Shown: one piece after another, positions 40,649 to 49,697 of the stretch | Position numbering within the stretch: position 1 is the stretch's first letter | How the letters are laid out: each line of letters starts with the position of its first letter | Assembly (NCBI GenBank): GCA_018883385.1 | Contig: VEQD01000005.1 | Span: 1 to 57,206, forward strand | Source of the DNA: Rhodocyclaceae bacterium | GTDB taxonomy: Bacteria; Pseudomonadota; Gammaproteobacteria; Burkholderiales; Rhodocyclaceae | DNA: 57,206 nt | Direction: 5' to 3' | Made by a program: the position numbers and the translations under genes | Notes under the pieces: generated by a model | Seen by the model: the letters and a program-made list of their open reading frames with translations, nothing else | Database searches by the model: none | Told to the model about the DNA's origin: nothing

Positions 40649-41936
40649 GACGCAGAGCCTCCGCAGGTTGAACCCGCGCTGCGCGCAAACTGGGGTAGAG
40701 CGTCGCCAGTAACGTCAATACAAAAGCGGTGATGGAAATGGTCAGGACATCGTTCCATTGCAGATCGGATGGCAAGTCAGAGATAAAGTAAATCTCGCGC
40801 GATAGAAAGTGCACACCAAACAAGCGTTCGATGGCCGGGACGACGACATCGATATTCAGCGCGAGCGCCACACCGCCTGCCACGCCAAGACCCAGACCAA
40901 TCAGGCCAATCAGCGCCCCTTGCACCATAAAAATCATGGCGATACTGCCGCGGCTGGCGCCCAGGGTTCTGAGAATCGCGATGTCGCCCCGTTTATCGGT
41001 CACCGCCATCACCAGTGTAGAAACGATGTTAAAGGCGGCGACAGCAACAATCAGAAAAAGAATGAGGAACATCATCCGCTTCTCGATCTGCACCGCCCGG
41101 AAAAAGTTGGCATGCTTGCGGCTCCAGTCAACGAGAAAAGCGGCTTCATCCAGCCTTGGCGCAAGATCACGGGCAATGCGTGGCGATTTAAACGGGTCAT
41201 CGACCTTGAGACGTACACCGGTGACTTGTTGCCCCAGTCTGAAAAGGATTTGGGCATCCCGCAGATCGATCAGCGCCAGGCCACTGTCGTATTCGTACAT
41301 GCCAAAATCAAAAATGCCGCCGACCGTAAAACTTTTAATCCGCGGGATCACGCCAGCCGGGGTGACCACCCCCTCGGGTGCAATCAATGTCAGCCGGTCG
41401 CCAGTCACAACGCCGAGGGCTCTGGCCAGATCTGACCCCAACACGATATTGAACGATCCCGGTTGAAGACTCTCGAGTGAACCGGATTTCATGTGCGTTG
41501 CAAAATCGGCCACGGTGTTTTCAAGCGCAGGATCAATGCCGCGCACAATGGCGCCACGAACCCCACTGCCCGGCATCGTTGGCCCATCCGTCCGATCACG
41601 GCTAAGACCATTTAGCATCACCTGGCCTTCGACATACGGCGCTGCGGCCAAGACCTGCGGTAGCTCGCGACTTTGCTGCACAACACGCTGCCAATCGATC
41701 AACGCGCCATCCATGCCAACGACTTCGATGTGCGAGGTCACGCCCAGGATGCGCGAACGCAACTCCTTCTGAAAACCGTTCATCACCGAGAGCACAACAA
41801 TCAGCGCGGCCACGCCGAGCGCGATCCCGGCCATGGAAAGGCTGGAAATAAAAGAAATGAAGCGATTGTCCTGACCGATCTGGCGGCGACTGCGGACATA
41901 CCTCAAACCGATGAACAATTGAAAAGGAATTTTCAC
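40641..41936 (-). CDS. lolC: Lipoprotein-releasing permease LolC/E (LolF-like single subunit)
   Basis: A 431-residue inner-membrane permease of the MacB/LolC type: one N-terminal helix (about 30-55), a large periplasmic domain (about 60-265) and three C-terminal helices (about 285-425, FLILFLIVAVAAFNIVS onwards). The periplasmic VTPAGVIPR region resembles the LolC hook that receives LolA. Only one permease gene accompanies lolD, so it may work as a homodimer, as LolF does in LolDF organisms; a second gene elsewhere cannot be excluded. The start is GTG 41936 or TTG 41942; no ATG is available. Confidence 0.9.
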   Translation of the reverse strand: MKIPFQLFIGLRYVRSRRQIGQDNRFISFISSLSMAGIALGVAALIVVLSVMNGFQKELRSRILGVTSHIEVVGMDGALIDWQRVVQQSRELPQVLAAAPYVEGQVMLNGLSRDRTDGPTMPGSGVRGAIVRGIDPALENTVADFATHMKSGSLESLQPGSFNIVLGSDLARALGVVTGDRLTLIAPEGVVTPAGVIPRIKSFTVGGIFDFGMYEYDSGLALIDLRDAQILFRLGQQVTGVRLKVDDPFKSPRIARDLAPRLDEAAFLVDWSRKHANFFRAVQIEKRMMFLILFLIVAVAAFNIVSTLVMAVTDKRGDIAILRTLGASRGSIAMIFMVQGALIGLIGLGLGVAGGVALALNIDVVVPAIERLFGVHFLSREIYFISDLPSDLQWNDVLTISITAFVLTLLATLYPSLRAARVQPAEALRHE

Positions 41937-42036
41937 TATCAAACAGGCGCAACGCGCGAAAAAGCCGCAAAGTCGCTATGCTACACTCGATTCGAGCTTC
42001 CCACCGCCGCACGCCTCTGCTTAAACACTAATTGCC

Positions 42037-43134
42037 ATGCATCTGACCCTGTTTGTTCCTGATCTCCATTGGCCAGATGTCGGGAATCGGAATGCCTACG
42101 ATTTTAAGGGGGCTGAGGTTTTAGCGCGTGTGCTCTCGGCGGCGACGCGCATGCAAACACCCTTGACGCAGATCGATTCATGGGAAAGCCGGCTGGCAGG
42201 GCTTTTCGGATTCACAGACGCCCGCCCGCCATTGGCCGCCCTGCGCAGCCTCGGTGATGGCGCATCGCTTCCGGGCCGCGTTCTTTGCGCCGACCCGGTG
42301 AACCTGAGTTTTATTCAACAGGCCATGGTGTTGTCACCCATTGCTGCAGACAATTTATCGACACAGGAGACACAATCGCTGGTCGATAGCCTCAATCACG
42401 AATTTTTAGGTGAAGGGTACTTTTGCACGATGCCCGCTTCCGCAACCGCCGGGTCTGACGAGGCTTACCGGTGGTATTTCGTTCCAGAGGATCCGGTGAC
42501 CGATCTTCCCGACCTCGCGGCATGCAGCCGGCTGGCCGGCCGACGTATCGACGCGGATGAAACGCGCCAACTTCTGGGCAGCAAGGGCCTACAGTGGGTC
42601 AATCGTATCCAGATGTGTCTAAACCAGCACCCAGTGAATGCCGCCCGCGAGACCGCGGGCCTGCCAGCGATCAATAGTCTGTGGCCCTGGGGCTTGGGTG
42701 CACTGGAAGAAACGCCCGCCCCCACCTTCAAGCGGGTCATCGGTGAAAGCCCGATCTTGAAGGGACTCTGTCTGGCCACCCACACGCCCCTGGAACCAGC
42801 TAGAGCCTTTGCAACAGATCCGAGCGCGCCAGCCCCAGAACTGGTCGTGCAACTCGGCCTAACAAGCGCCGTTCAACAGGATGATCTGGATGCCTGGCAA
42901 ACCGGTATGACGCAATGGATCGAGGATTGGGTATCGCCGGCGTTGAGCGCGCTCATCGATCGACGGCAACCGCTGCAAACACTGACCCTTATCAGCCCGG
43001 GGACATACCAGGAGACCACCTGGGTGCTGCACAGCGATGACCGCGCAATCCGCGGCAATCTTCTGCAACGCTACCTGGGCATCCGTTCCAAGCCGCCTGC
43101 ATTACACAGCCTGCTCGGATCATGCCCAGCCTGA
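42037..43134 (+). CDS. RpfE-type conserved protein of unknown function
   Basis: A 365-residue soluble protein of the RpfE type, often mislabelled as phosphoglycerate mutase. Visible family text: LCADPVNLSFIQQAMVL (about 84-100), EGYFCTMP, WVNRIQMCLNQHPVNAARE and NSLWPWGLGAL (about 213-223). There are no transmembrane helices or signal peptide, and I see no catalytic motif I would defend. Its end overlaps recJ by 13 bases. In Xanthomonas the rpf cluster has the same neighbour (recJ, then greA), which supports the family call; the molecular role is not established. Confidence 0.75.
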   Translation: MHLTLFVPDLHWPDVGNRNAYDFKGAEVLARVLSAATRMQTPLTQIDSWESRLAGLFGFTDARPPLAALRSLGDGASLPGRVLCADPVNLSFIQQAMVLSPIAADNLSTQETQSLVDSLNHEFLGEGYFCTMPASATAGSDEAYRWYFVPEDPVTDLPDLAACSRLAGRRIDADETRQLLGSKGLQWVNRIQMCLNQHPVNAARETAGLPAINSLWPWGLGALEETPAPTFKRVIGESPILKGLCLATHTPLEPARAFATDPSAPAPELVVQLGLTSAVQQDDLDAWQTGMTQWIEDWVSPALSALIDRRQPLQTLTLISPGTYQETTWVLHSDDRAIRGNLLQRYLGIRSKPPALHSLLGSCPA

Positions 43135-44858
43135 AGCAACGGGCCTGGTCGGAGCGCACGGCCTGGCGACTACAGCAAAACGGGGTTCATCCGCTGCTCG
43201 CCCGCCTGTACGCCGCACGCGGCATACAAACACCTGAACAGATCAGCACCCGCATCGAAGACCTCGTGCCGCCAGGCGCGCTCAAGGGGCTCAATGAGGC
43301 TGCGCAGCTACTGGCAGATGCCATCGTCAACGGCCAGCGCATCTGTGTGGTCGCGGACTATGATGCCGATGGTGCAACCGCCTGCGCCGTGGCGCTACGT
43401 GGCTTGGGCTTGCTGGGCGCCAAACCTGATCGATTGCGTTATTTTGTACCAGACCGTTTCAAGCTGGGCTATGGTCTGACGCCCGCGATTGTTGATCTGG
43501 TCGCTCAGGGTTCCAACAGCCCTGCAGCCAAACCCGACCTCCTCATCACCGTCGACAACGGCATTGCCAGCATCGATGGTGTTGCCCATGCAAAAGCACG
43601 GGGTATGTCTGTGGTGATTACCGATCACCACTTACCAGGCAGCACCCTGCCTGCCGCCGATGCCATCGTGAACCCGAATCAACCGGGTTGTGATTTTCCC
43701 TCCAAGAACCTGGCAGGTGTGGGGGTCATGTTCTACACACTGATCGGTTTGCGCCAGGCACTGCGGCAGCGCGGCTGGGCGGCGGCCGAACAGGCGAACC
43801 TGGGCACCCTACTCGACCTAGTCGCCCTCGGCACGATAGCCGATGTGGTGCCACTCGACGCCAACAACCGGATCCTGGTGGCCAATGGGCTCGCCCGCAT
43901 CCGTCAACGTCGTTGCTGTCCCGGCATTCTGGCGCTCTACGCTGTGGCCGGCAAGCAACCCGACCGCGCACAATCGACAGACCTCGGCTTTCTACTGGGC
44001 CCACGACTTAACGCCGCCGGCCGTATGGACGATATGCGCATTGGCATCCGATGCCTGCTCGCGGATGACATGGGTGAGGCGCTCAAGCTCGCCCAGGAGC
44101 TAGATCGGCTCAATATGACGCGACGGTCGGTTGAAGCGCAGATGAAGTCCGAGGCCGCATCGATTTTGAACCAACTGGATATCCACGCCACTGCCGGCAT
44201 CAGTCTGTACGACCCAACCTGGCACGGCGGCGTTGTTGGCATTCTTGCCGGGCGCATCAAGGAACAGCTGCACCGACCGACCATTGTTTTTGCGGGGGAT
44301 GGCCAAGGCGAAATCAAAGGCTCCGGGCGCTCCATTCCCGGTTTACATCTGCGTGATGCACTCGATCATCTGACCAAGTGCTACCCCGATCTCATCCTTA
44401 AATTTGGCGGCCATGCCATGGCGGCCGGACTCACCATCCGTGAATGTGATTTTCCGCTGTTTCAACGTGCATTCGATGAAGTGGTTGATCAACTCCTACC
44501 GCTTGATGCACGACAGCAGAGCCTGGCGGTCGATGGCGCATTGGGTGAGGGCGACCTGAATCTCCATAGTGCCCGCTTGCTTGCCGAAGGCATCTGGGGT
44601 CAGGGCTTCCCGGCGCCGATGTTTGCCAACAAATTCCAGATTCTGGAGTCACGCCTGCTGCAGGAGAAACACCTGAAACTGACCGTGGCCAGCGGCACGC
44701 AACGCATCGACGCCATCCGCTTCAACGACACGACCCTGCCCACGCAGGACGATACGCTGGCCTACGTGCTGGACATCAACCACTACAACGGCGTCGAGCG
44801 GCCACAACTCCGCATCGAAGCCGTTGTGAGCGGCTTCAACCCAGCATCAACCGGTTAA
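43122..44858 (+). CDS. recJ: Single-stranded-DNA-specific exonuclease RecJ
   Basis: A 578-residue 5'-3' ssDNA exonuclease for recombination and mismatch repair (E. coli 577). DHH-family motifs: [13 protein letters not shown] (D79, D81, D83), [27 protein letters not shown] and [12 protein letters not shown], then the DHHA1 motif [12 protein letters not shown] and a C-terminal OB-like domain. The ATG lies 13 bases inside the end of the RpfE-type gene. The 3' end overlaps the convergent htpG by 23 bases. Confidence 0.96.
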   Translation: MPSLKQRAWSERTAWRLQQNGVHPLLARLYAARGIQTPEQISTRIEDLVPPGALKGLNEAAQLLADAIVNGQRICVVADYDADGATACAVALRGLGLLGAKPDRLRYFVPDRFKLGYGLTPAIVDLVAQGSNSPAAKPDLLITVDNGIASIDGVAHAKARGMSVVITDHHLPGSTLPAADAIVNPNQPGCDFPSKNLAGVGVMFYTLIGLRQALRQRGWAAAEQANLGTLLDLVALGTIADVVPLDANNRILVANGLARIRQRRCCPGILALYAVAGKQPDRAQSTDLGFLLGPRLNAAGRMDDMRIGIRCLLADDMGEALKLAQELDRLNMTRRSVEAQMKSEAASILNQLDIHATAGISLYDPTWHGGVVGILAGRIKEQLHRPTIVFAGDGQGEIKGSGRSIPGLHLRDALDHLTKCYPDLILKFGGHAMAAGLTIRECDFPLFQRAFDEVVDQLLPLDARQQSLAVDGALGEGDLNLHSARLLAEGIWGQGFPAPMFANKFQILESRLLQEKHLKLTVASGTQRIDAIRFNDTTLPTQDDTLAYVLDINHYNGVERPQLRIEAVVSGFNPASTG

Positions 44859-46731
44859 TTCGGCGAACAAACCCCGCCGGATCATCGATCTGCCCGCCCT
44901 CGGCCAGCAAAGCCTCATCAAACAGAATCGAGGCATAGTCGTCGAAATGACCACCTTCGTTCGGTAGCAATTCCATCTTCTTCAGCATCGGGTGTTGCGG
45001 GTTAATTTCCAGAATCGGTTTGAAGTCCGGGGCATTCTGACCCATCATCTTCAGAATGCGCTGTAAGTTGGCACCCGGATCCTGCTCATCGGCCACCAGA
45101 CAGGCTGGCGAATCGGTCAGGCGGTGCGTCACACGCACAGCTTTAAGTTTCTCACCCAGCGATTTCTGAATACGTTCTACCAGATCTTTGGCCGACGACT
45201 CGGCGGCGGCGCGCGCCTGCTTCTCGCTCGCATCCTCCAGTTCGCCCAGGTCCAGCCCGCCCTTCGCGACCGACTGTAGTGGCTTGCCATCAAAATCACG
45301 TAAGTGGCTGACCAGCCATTCGTCGACCCGATCCGACAGCAGCAGAACTTCAATGCCTTTCTTACGGAAGATTTCGAGATGCGGGCTGTTCTTGGCCGAC
45401 TGGAAGGTCTCTGCGGTGACGTAGTAGATCTTGTCCTGACCCGGTTTCATGCGCGACACATATTCGGTCAACGACACTTTCTGCTCAGGGTTGTCGGTAC
45501 TCGTCGTTGCAAAACGCAAAAGTTTGGCAATGCGCGGCTGATTAGCGTGATCTTCGCCAACGCCTTCTTTCAGCAATTGACCGAACTGGTTCCAGAAGGT
45601 CTCGTACTTGTCGGCATTATTATCGGCCAGCTCTTCCAGCAGGCCCAGCACACGTTTGGTACAGCCCGAACGGATTTGCTCGATATCCTTGCTCTCCTGC
45701 AGGATCTCGCGTGACACGTTGAGCGGCAGATCGGCCACGTCGACCACACCACGAATAAAACGCAGATAGACCGGCAGCAACTGCTCGGCATCGTCCATGA
45801 TGAAAACACGCTTCACATAGAGTTTGATGCCATGGCGCGAGTTGCGATCCCACAGATCAAAGGGTGCCTGCGCCGGGACATATAACAGCTGGGTGTACTC
45901 GTGACGTCCTTCAACGCGGGCGTGCACCCAGGTCAATGGCTCCTGGTAGTCGTGCGCCACATGCTGATAGAAGGCTTTGTATTCGTCGTCGCTAATCTCG
46001 GTCTTGGGGCGCGCCCACAGGGCGCTTGCCTGGTTGACGGTCTCTTCTTCGCCGGTGGCCTTCATGGCCTTGGCTTCTTCGTCCCAGGTCTCCTTGACCA
46101 TGCGGATCGGCAGCGCGATATGGTCAGAGTACTTGCGCAGGATCTCGCGAATCTTCCAGCCGTTGAGCAGATCTTCCTGCTCGGGACGCAGATGCAGAAT
46201 GACTTCCGTACCACGACCCGGATGGTCGATCTCGGCCACGGTGTAATCACCCTCGCCGCCCGAAATCCATTCAACGCCTGCCGATACCGGCGCGCCAGCC
46301 TTGCGGCTGCGAACGGTGACCTTGTCAGCAACAATGAACGACGAATAAAAACCCACCCCGAACTGGCCGATCAGGTTGGCGTCTTTCTGCGCATCACCCG
46401 TTAGTGACGAGAAGAACTCCTTGGTGCCCGACTTGGCGATGGTGCCCAAATGCGCGATCGCTTCGTCCTTCGTCAAGCCGATGCCGTTGTCGGCGATGGT
46501 GATGGTTTTAGCCTCGGCATCAATCTGTACGCGAATACCCAGCTCCGGGTCATTCTCGAACAGGCTCGCATTGGCCAATGCCTCATAGCGCAGTTTGTCG
46601 CAGGCATCTGAGGCGTTGGAGACCAGTTCGCGCAGAAAAATTTCTTTATTCGAGTACAGCGAATGAATCATCAGCTGCAGGAGCTGTTTGACTTCGGCCT
46701 GAAAGGCCTTTGTTTCAGTGGTTGTAGTCAT
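44836..46731 (-). CDS. htpG: Chaperone protein HtpG (Hsp90)
   Basis: A 631-residue Hsp90 (E. coli 624) that remodels client proteins with ATP. The GHKL ATP-binding domain shows [17 protein letters not shown] (about 36-52), IADNGIGL and [11 protein letters not shown]; the catalytic middle domain and C-terminal dimerisation domain follow to the end. A heat-shock-like promoter lies about 45-70 bases upstream. It is downstream of greB on the same strand and convergent with recJ. Confidence 0.96.
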   Translation of the reverse strand: MTTTTETKAFQAEVKQLLQLMIHSLYSNKEIFLRELVSNASDACDKLRYEALANASLFENDPELGIRVQIDAEAKTITIADNGIGLTKDEAIAHLGTIAKSGTKEFFSSLTGDAQKDANLIGQFGVGFYSSFIVADKVTVRSRKAGAPVSAGVEWISGGEGDYTVAEIDHPGRGTEVILHLRPEQEDLLNGWKIREILRKYSDHIALPIRMVKETWDEEAKAMKATGEEETVNQASALWARPKTEISDDEYKAFYQHVAHDYQEPLTWVHARVEGRHEYTQLLYVPAQAPFDLWDRNSRHGIKLYVKRVFIMDDAEQLLPVYLRFIRGVVDVADLPLNVSREILQESKDIEQIRSGCTKRVLGLLEELADNNADKYETFWNQFGQLLKEGVGEDHANQPRIAKLLRFATTSTDNPEQKVSLTEYVSRMKPGQDKIYYVTAETFQSAKNSPHLEIFRKKGIEVLLLSDRVDEWLVSHLRDFDGKPLQSVAKGGLDLGELEDASEKQARAAAESSAKDLVERIQKSLGEKLKAVRVTHRLTDSPACLVADEQDPGANLQRILKMMGQNAPDFKPILEINPQHPMLKKMELLPNEGGHFDDYASILFDEALLAEGGQIDDPAGFVRRINRLMLG

Positions 46732-46773
46732 AAGTGTTTGAATCAGAAGAGTTGAACACGTGTTGCCGACGCA

Positions 46774-46800
46774 CTTGAGGGCGAACAGCGAATTTTCAAG
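46774..46800 (-). promoter_or_regulatory. Candidate sigma-32 heat-shock promoter for htpG
   Basis: On the minus strand CTTGAAA (46800-46794) matches the sigma-32 -35 consensus at every position. After 12 bases comes CCCTCAAG (46781-46774), a partial match to the CCCCAT-T -10. It begins just after the greB stop, so htpG could be induced by heat apart from greB. Confidence 0.5.
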
Positions 46801-46803
46801 AGG

Positions 46804-47319
46804 TCATGCGTCAGGATCAAAACCCGGTACGTCCAGGGCAACATAGGCGACTTCAATAATTTCCAGTTCCCGTGCCCCTTGGGGACTGTTAAATCGGGCG
46901 ACATCGCCCGCTCGCTGCTTGATCAGCGCCCGGGCCAGGGGCGACACCCAGCTGATCCAGCCTTTGCCCGGATCGGCCTCATCGATGCCAACAATGCTGT
47001 AGGTGGCCTCGAGCCCGGCCTCGTCACACACAACGACGGTCGCGCCAAAGAAGACCTGCTCGCGATGCTCTTGCGCCGCAGGGTCGACGACCTCGGCCTC
47101 TTCCAGGCGTTTCATCAGAAAACGGATACGGCGATCAATCTCGCGCAAGCGCTTTTTGCCGTAAAGATAATCGCCGTTTTCCGATCGATCGCCATTAGAC
47201 GCCGCCCATGAGACGACCTCCACAATCCGCGGACGTTCGGTCTTGACGAGATACTCCAGCTCATCGCGCAGACGCGCATGGCCACCCGGAGTCATGTAAT
47301 AGCGTTGTTCAGTTGACAT
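46804..47319 (-). CDS. greB: Transcription elongation factor GreB
   Basis: A 171-residue Gre factor that stimulates RNA cleavage in backtracked RNA polymerase. The N-terminal coiled coil carries the acidic tip region GDRSENGDYLYGKKRLREIDRRI (about 43-65), whose YLYGKKRLREIDRR part is the GreB form rather than GreA. The C-terminal FKBP-like domain has SWVSPLARALIKQRAGD. It diverges from fabI across 103 bases. Confidence 0.92.
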   Translation of the reverse strand: MSTEQRYYMTPGGHARLRDELEYLVKTERPRIVEVVSWAASNGDRSENGDYLYGKKRLREIDRRIRFLMKRLEEAEVVDPAAQEHREQVFFGATVVVCDEAGLEATYSIVGIDEADPGKGWISWVSPLARALIKQRAGDVARFNSPQGARELEIIEVAYVALDVPGFDPDA

Positions 47320-47422
47320 GGCGTCACAAAAAATTCATTAATCTGGCGGTTAAAGCGCTTGCCAGCCACACCGTTGCGGCGCAACATTAGGCATGTGATT
47401 TTACGGTGTTTGGGAACATATC

Positions 47423-48205
47423 ATGAGTAATAGCCCACTCCATGGCAGTCTGGCCGGCCTGAAGGGTCTGGTCGTCGGCATCGCGAACGAACACAGCATC
47501 GCCTGGGGCTGTGCCAAAGCCTTCCGGACTGCCGGCGCCGAGCTCGCAGTGACCTATTTGAATGCAAAGGCAGCGCCTTATGTGCAACCTCTGGCCGAGT
47601 CCGTAGACGCACCCCTAGTTCTGCCGATGGATGTGGAAAATGACACCGAGGTGGCGGTGGTCTTCAAAGCCATCGAGCAACAGTGGGGCAAGCTGGATTT
47701 TCTGCTGCACTCGATTGCCTTTGCCCCGCTGCAGGACCTGCAGGGTCGGGTCGTTGACTCGTCGCGCGAAGGGTTCAACCGGGCCATGGACGTCTCCTGT
47801 CACAGCCTGATCCGCCTCGCTCGCCTCGCTGCGCCCCTGATGAAAGATGGGGGCGCCATCCTTACCATGAGTTACGAAGGCGCTAATCAGATCGCGCCGC
47901 ACTACGGCATCATGGGTTTGGCCAAAGCCTCTCTAGAGGCGGCCACCCGGGCACTTGCTGCCGAGTTGGGCAGCAGCCAAATCACGGTGAATGCCATCTC
48001 ACCCGGCCCTATCGCCACCCGCGCCGCCTCAGGTATTCGGGACTTCGACCATCTCATGCAAGATACAATCGACCATGCACCGCTGCATCGTCTGGTCACC
48101 ATTGAAGAAGTTGGCGCACTGGCCACCCTGCTGGCCAGCCCTGCTGGGCGCGCCATCACCGGTGATGTCATTCTGATCGATGCCGGTCGTCACATCATGC
48201 TCTAA
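47423..48205 (+). CDS. fabI: Enoyl-[acyl-carrier-protein] reductase (NADH), FabI type
   Basis: A 260-residue SDR-fold enzyme for the last step of fatty acid elongation. N-terminal GIANEHSIAWGCAKAF is the FabI cofactor loop. Active-site residues Y151, Y161 and K168 (E. coli Tyr146, Tyr156, Lys163) are kept. The position of E. coli Gly93, which lines the triclosan pocket, is A99 (HSIAFAP), as in alphaproteobacterial-type FabI. Only 17 bases separate it from the MaoC-phosphotransacetylase fusion, so the two are probably cotranscribed; this may be a specialised or second FabI. Confidence 0.92.
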   Translation: MSNSPLHGSLAGLKGLVVGIANEHSIAWGCAKAFRTAGAELAVTYLNAKAAPYVQPLAESVDAPLVLPMDVENDTEVAVVFKAIEQQWGKLDFLLHSIAFAPLQDLQGRVVDSSREGFNRAMDVSCHSLIRLARLAAPLMKDGGAILTMSYEGANQIAPHYGIMGLAKASLEAATRALAAELGSSQITVNAISPGPIATRAASGIRDFDHLMQDTIDHAPLHRLVTIEEVGALATLLASPAGRAITGDVILIDAGRHIML

Positions 48206-48222
48206 CCCGAAGGCTTACGCGT

Positions 48223-49656
48223 ATGTCGCACTCAACCAAAGATTCGTCGTCCAACAATGAGCTCGTGGAAAACAGACCGTTTTCAGAACTCAAAATCGGC
48301 GATAGTGCGACGGTCACCCGGACCGTTACCTTGGACGATCTGCGTCTGTTTGCCGCCGCAACCGGCGATGCCAACCCGGCCATGATCGATCCGCAGTTTG
48401 CGGACAGCAGCATTTACCGGGAGGTCGTTGCCAATGGCATGTGGTCGGGTGCCATGCTGGTCAACCTGCTGGGTTGCCAACTACCGGGACTCGGCACGAT
48501 CCTGGTAGATCAGAACCTGCGCTTCCTGCGCCCCATTATGGTCGGTGATACCGCCACCTTCAAAGTCACCGTTGAGCGTAAATATGAGCGCACACAGCAT
48601 GTGCTCTTTGATGCCGAGGTGATTCTGGAAAGCGGGCTCCGCGCCATCACGGGCACTCTGGAAGTGCTGGCCCCCACGGAAAAAATTATCCGGCCACGCA
48701 TCAGTGTGCCGGAAGTGATTTTGTCGAATCGTGACGAACGACTACAGGCTTTCCTGAATCAGGCGAAAGGCCTGGATCCGGTCGTGACGGCCATCGCCCA
48801 TCCGTGCGATCGCGAGTCGCTCAGAGGAGCCATACTGGCTGCAGAATATGGGCTGATCGAACCGATTCTGGTCGCTCCGGCGGCGCGGCTCGAGAAAATC
48901 GCCGACGAGGCGGGTCTGAATATCAGCCGCTACCGCATCATCGATACGGCATACAGCCAGGAATCGGCCAGGGTTGCCGTCGAGCTCGTCCGAAACGGGG
49001 AGGCCGAGGCATTGATGAAAGGCAGCCTGCATACCGACGAGCTCATGAGTGCGGTCGTCAATCGCGAAACCGGTCTGCGCACGGCGCGCCGCCTGTCCCA
49101 TGTGTTCCGCATGGAAGTCGAAACCTACGCCAAACCGATTTTGATTACGGACGCGGCCATCAATATCCACCCGGATCTCGACGCAAAAGTCGACATCATT
49201 CAGAACGCGATCGATCTGGCGCATGTGCTGGGCATTGCCGAACCACGCGTGGCCATTCTGTCGGCCGTTGAAACCGTCAACCCCAAGATTCAGTCAACGC
49301 TGGATGCTGCGGCACTCTGCAAAATGGCCGATCGCCGTCAGATCACTGGCGGTGTTCTTGACGGCCCTCTCGCCTTCGATAACGCCATCTCGGCTGATGC
49401 GGCACGCTCGAAGGGCATCAAATCCCCTGTATCGGGTCTGGCCGATATTCTGGTGGTGCCAGATCTCGAATCCGGCAACATGCTGGCCAAACAGCTGGAA
49501 TACCTGGCCAGCGCCGTGCCGGCCGGTATCGTCCTTGGCGCCAAAGCGCCAATTGTTCTGACATCCCGCGCCGACAACGCGGAAACACGTATGGCCTCCT
49601 GCGTCATCGCCGTGCTGATGGCCAACGCCAACCGCCAAAAACAAAAGCCGGCTTGA
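48223..49656 (+). CDS. MaoC-like hydratase / phosphate acetyl(butyryl)transferase fusion
   Basis: A 477-residue two-domain protein. Residues about 18-155 are a MaoC hot-dog domain (LFAAATGDANPAMID, FLRPIMVGDT). Residues about 165-470 are a PTA/PTB phosphotransacylase (PVVTAIAHPCDRESL, EALMKGSLHTDELMSAVV, GPLAFDNAIS, GIVLGAKAPIVLTSR). The domain order matches known bifunctional enoyl-CoA hydratase/phosphate acyltransferases. In the hydratase, Asp49 of the GDxNPxH motif is present but the catalytic His is Met54, so hydration activity is doubtful. The transferase half looks intact. No acetate or butyrate kinase gene is near. Confidence 0.88.
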   Translation: MSHSTKDSSSNNELVENRPFSELKIGDSATVTRTVTLDDLRLFAAATGDANPAMIDPQFADSSIYREVVANGMWSGAMLVNLLGCQLPGLGTILVDQNLRFLRPIMVGDTATFKVTVERKYERTQHVLFDAEVILESGLRAITGTLEVLAPTEKIIRPRISVPEVILSNRDERLQAFLNQAKGLDPVVTAIAHPCDRESLRGAILAAEYGLIEPILVAPAARLEKIADEAGLNISRYRIIDTAYSQESARVAVELVRNGEAEALMKGSLHTDELMSAVVNRETGLRTARRLSHVFRMEVETYAKPILITDAAINIHPDLDAKVDIIQNAIDLAHVLGIAEPRVAILSAVETVNPKIQSTLDAAALCKMADRRQITGGVLDGPLAFDNAISADAARSKGIKSPVSGLADILVVPDLESGNMLAKQLEYLASAVPAGIVLGAKAPIVLTSRADNAETRMASCVIAVLMANANRQKQKPA

Positions 49657-49676
49657 GAAAACTCAACGCCGGCTTT
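49633..49676 (-). terminator. Rho-independent terminator between convergent genes
   Basis: On the minus strand a 14-bp stem, AAAGCCGGC plus TTGAG pairing with CTCAA plus GCCGGCTTT with one bulged base and a TTTT loop, is followed by TTTTGTTTTT. It ends the fdxA-CBS transcript. The same stem with a short U-run (TTT) could act on the plus strand. It overlaps the last codons and stop of the phosphotransacetylase fusion. Confidence 0.8.
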
Positions 49677-49697
49677 ACTGGGCAATGACGACTCAGG

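Noticed and set aside
47373-47385. GTTGC-GGC-GCAAC palindrome before fabI as an operator
   Set aside because: The arms are only 5 bp and GC-rich; such a match is expected by chance, and no known fatty-acid regulator site matches.
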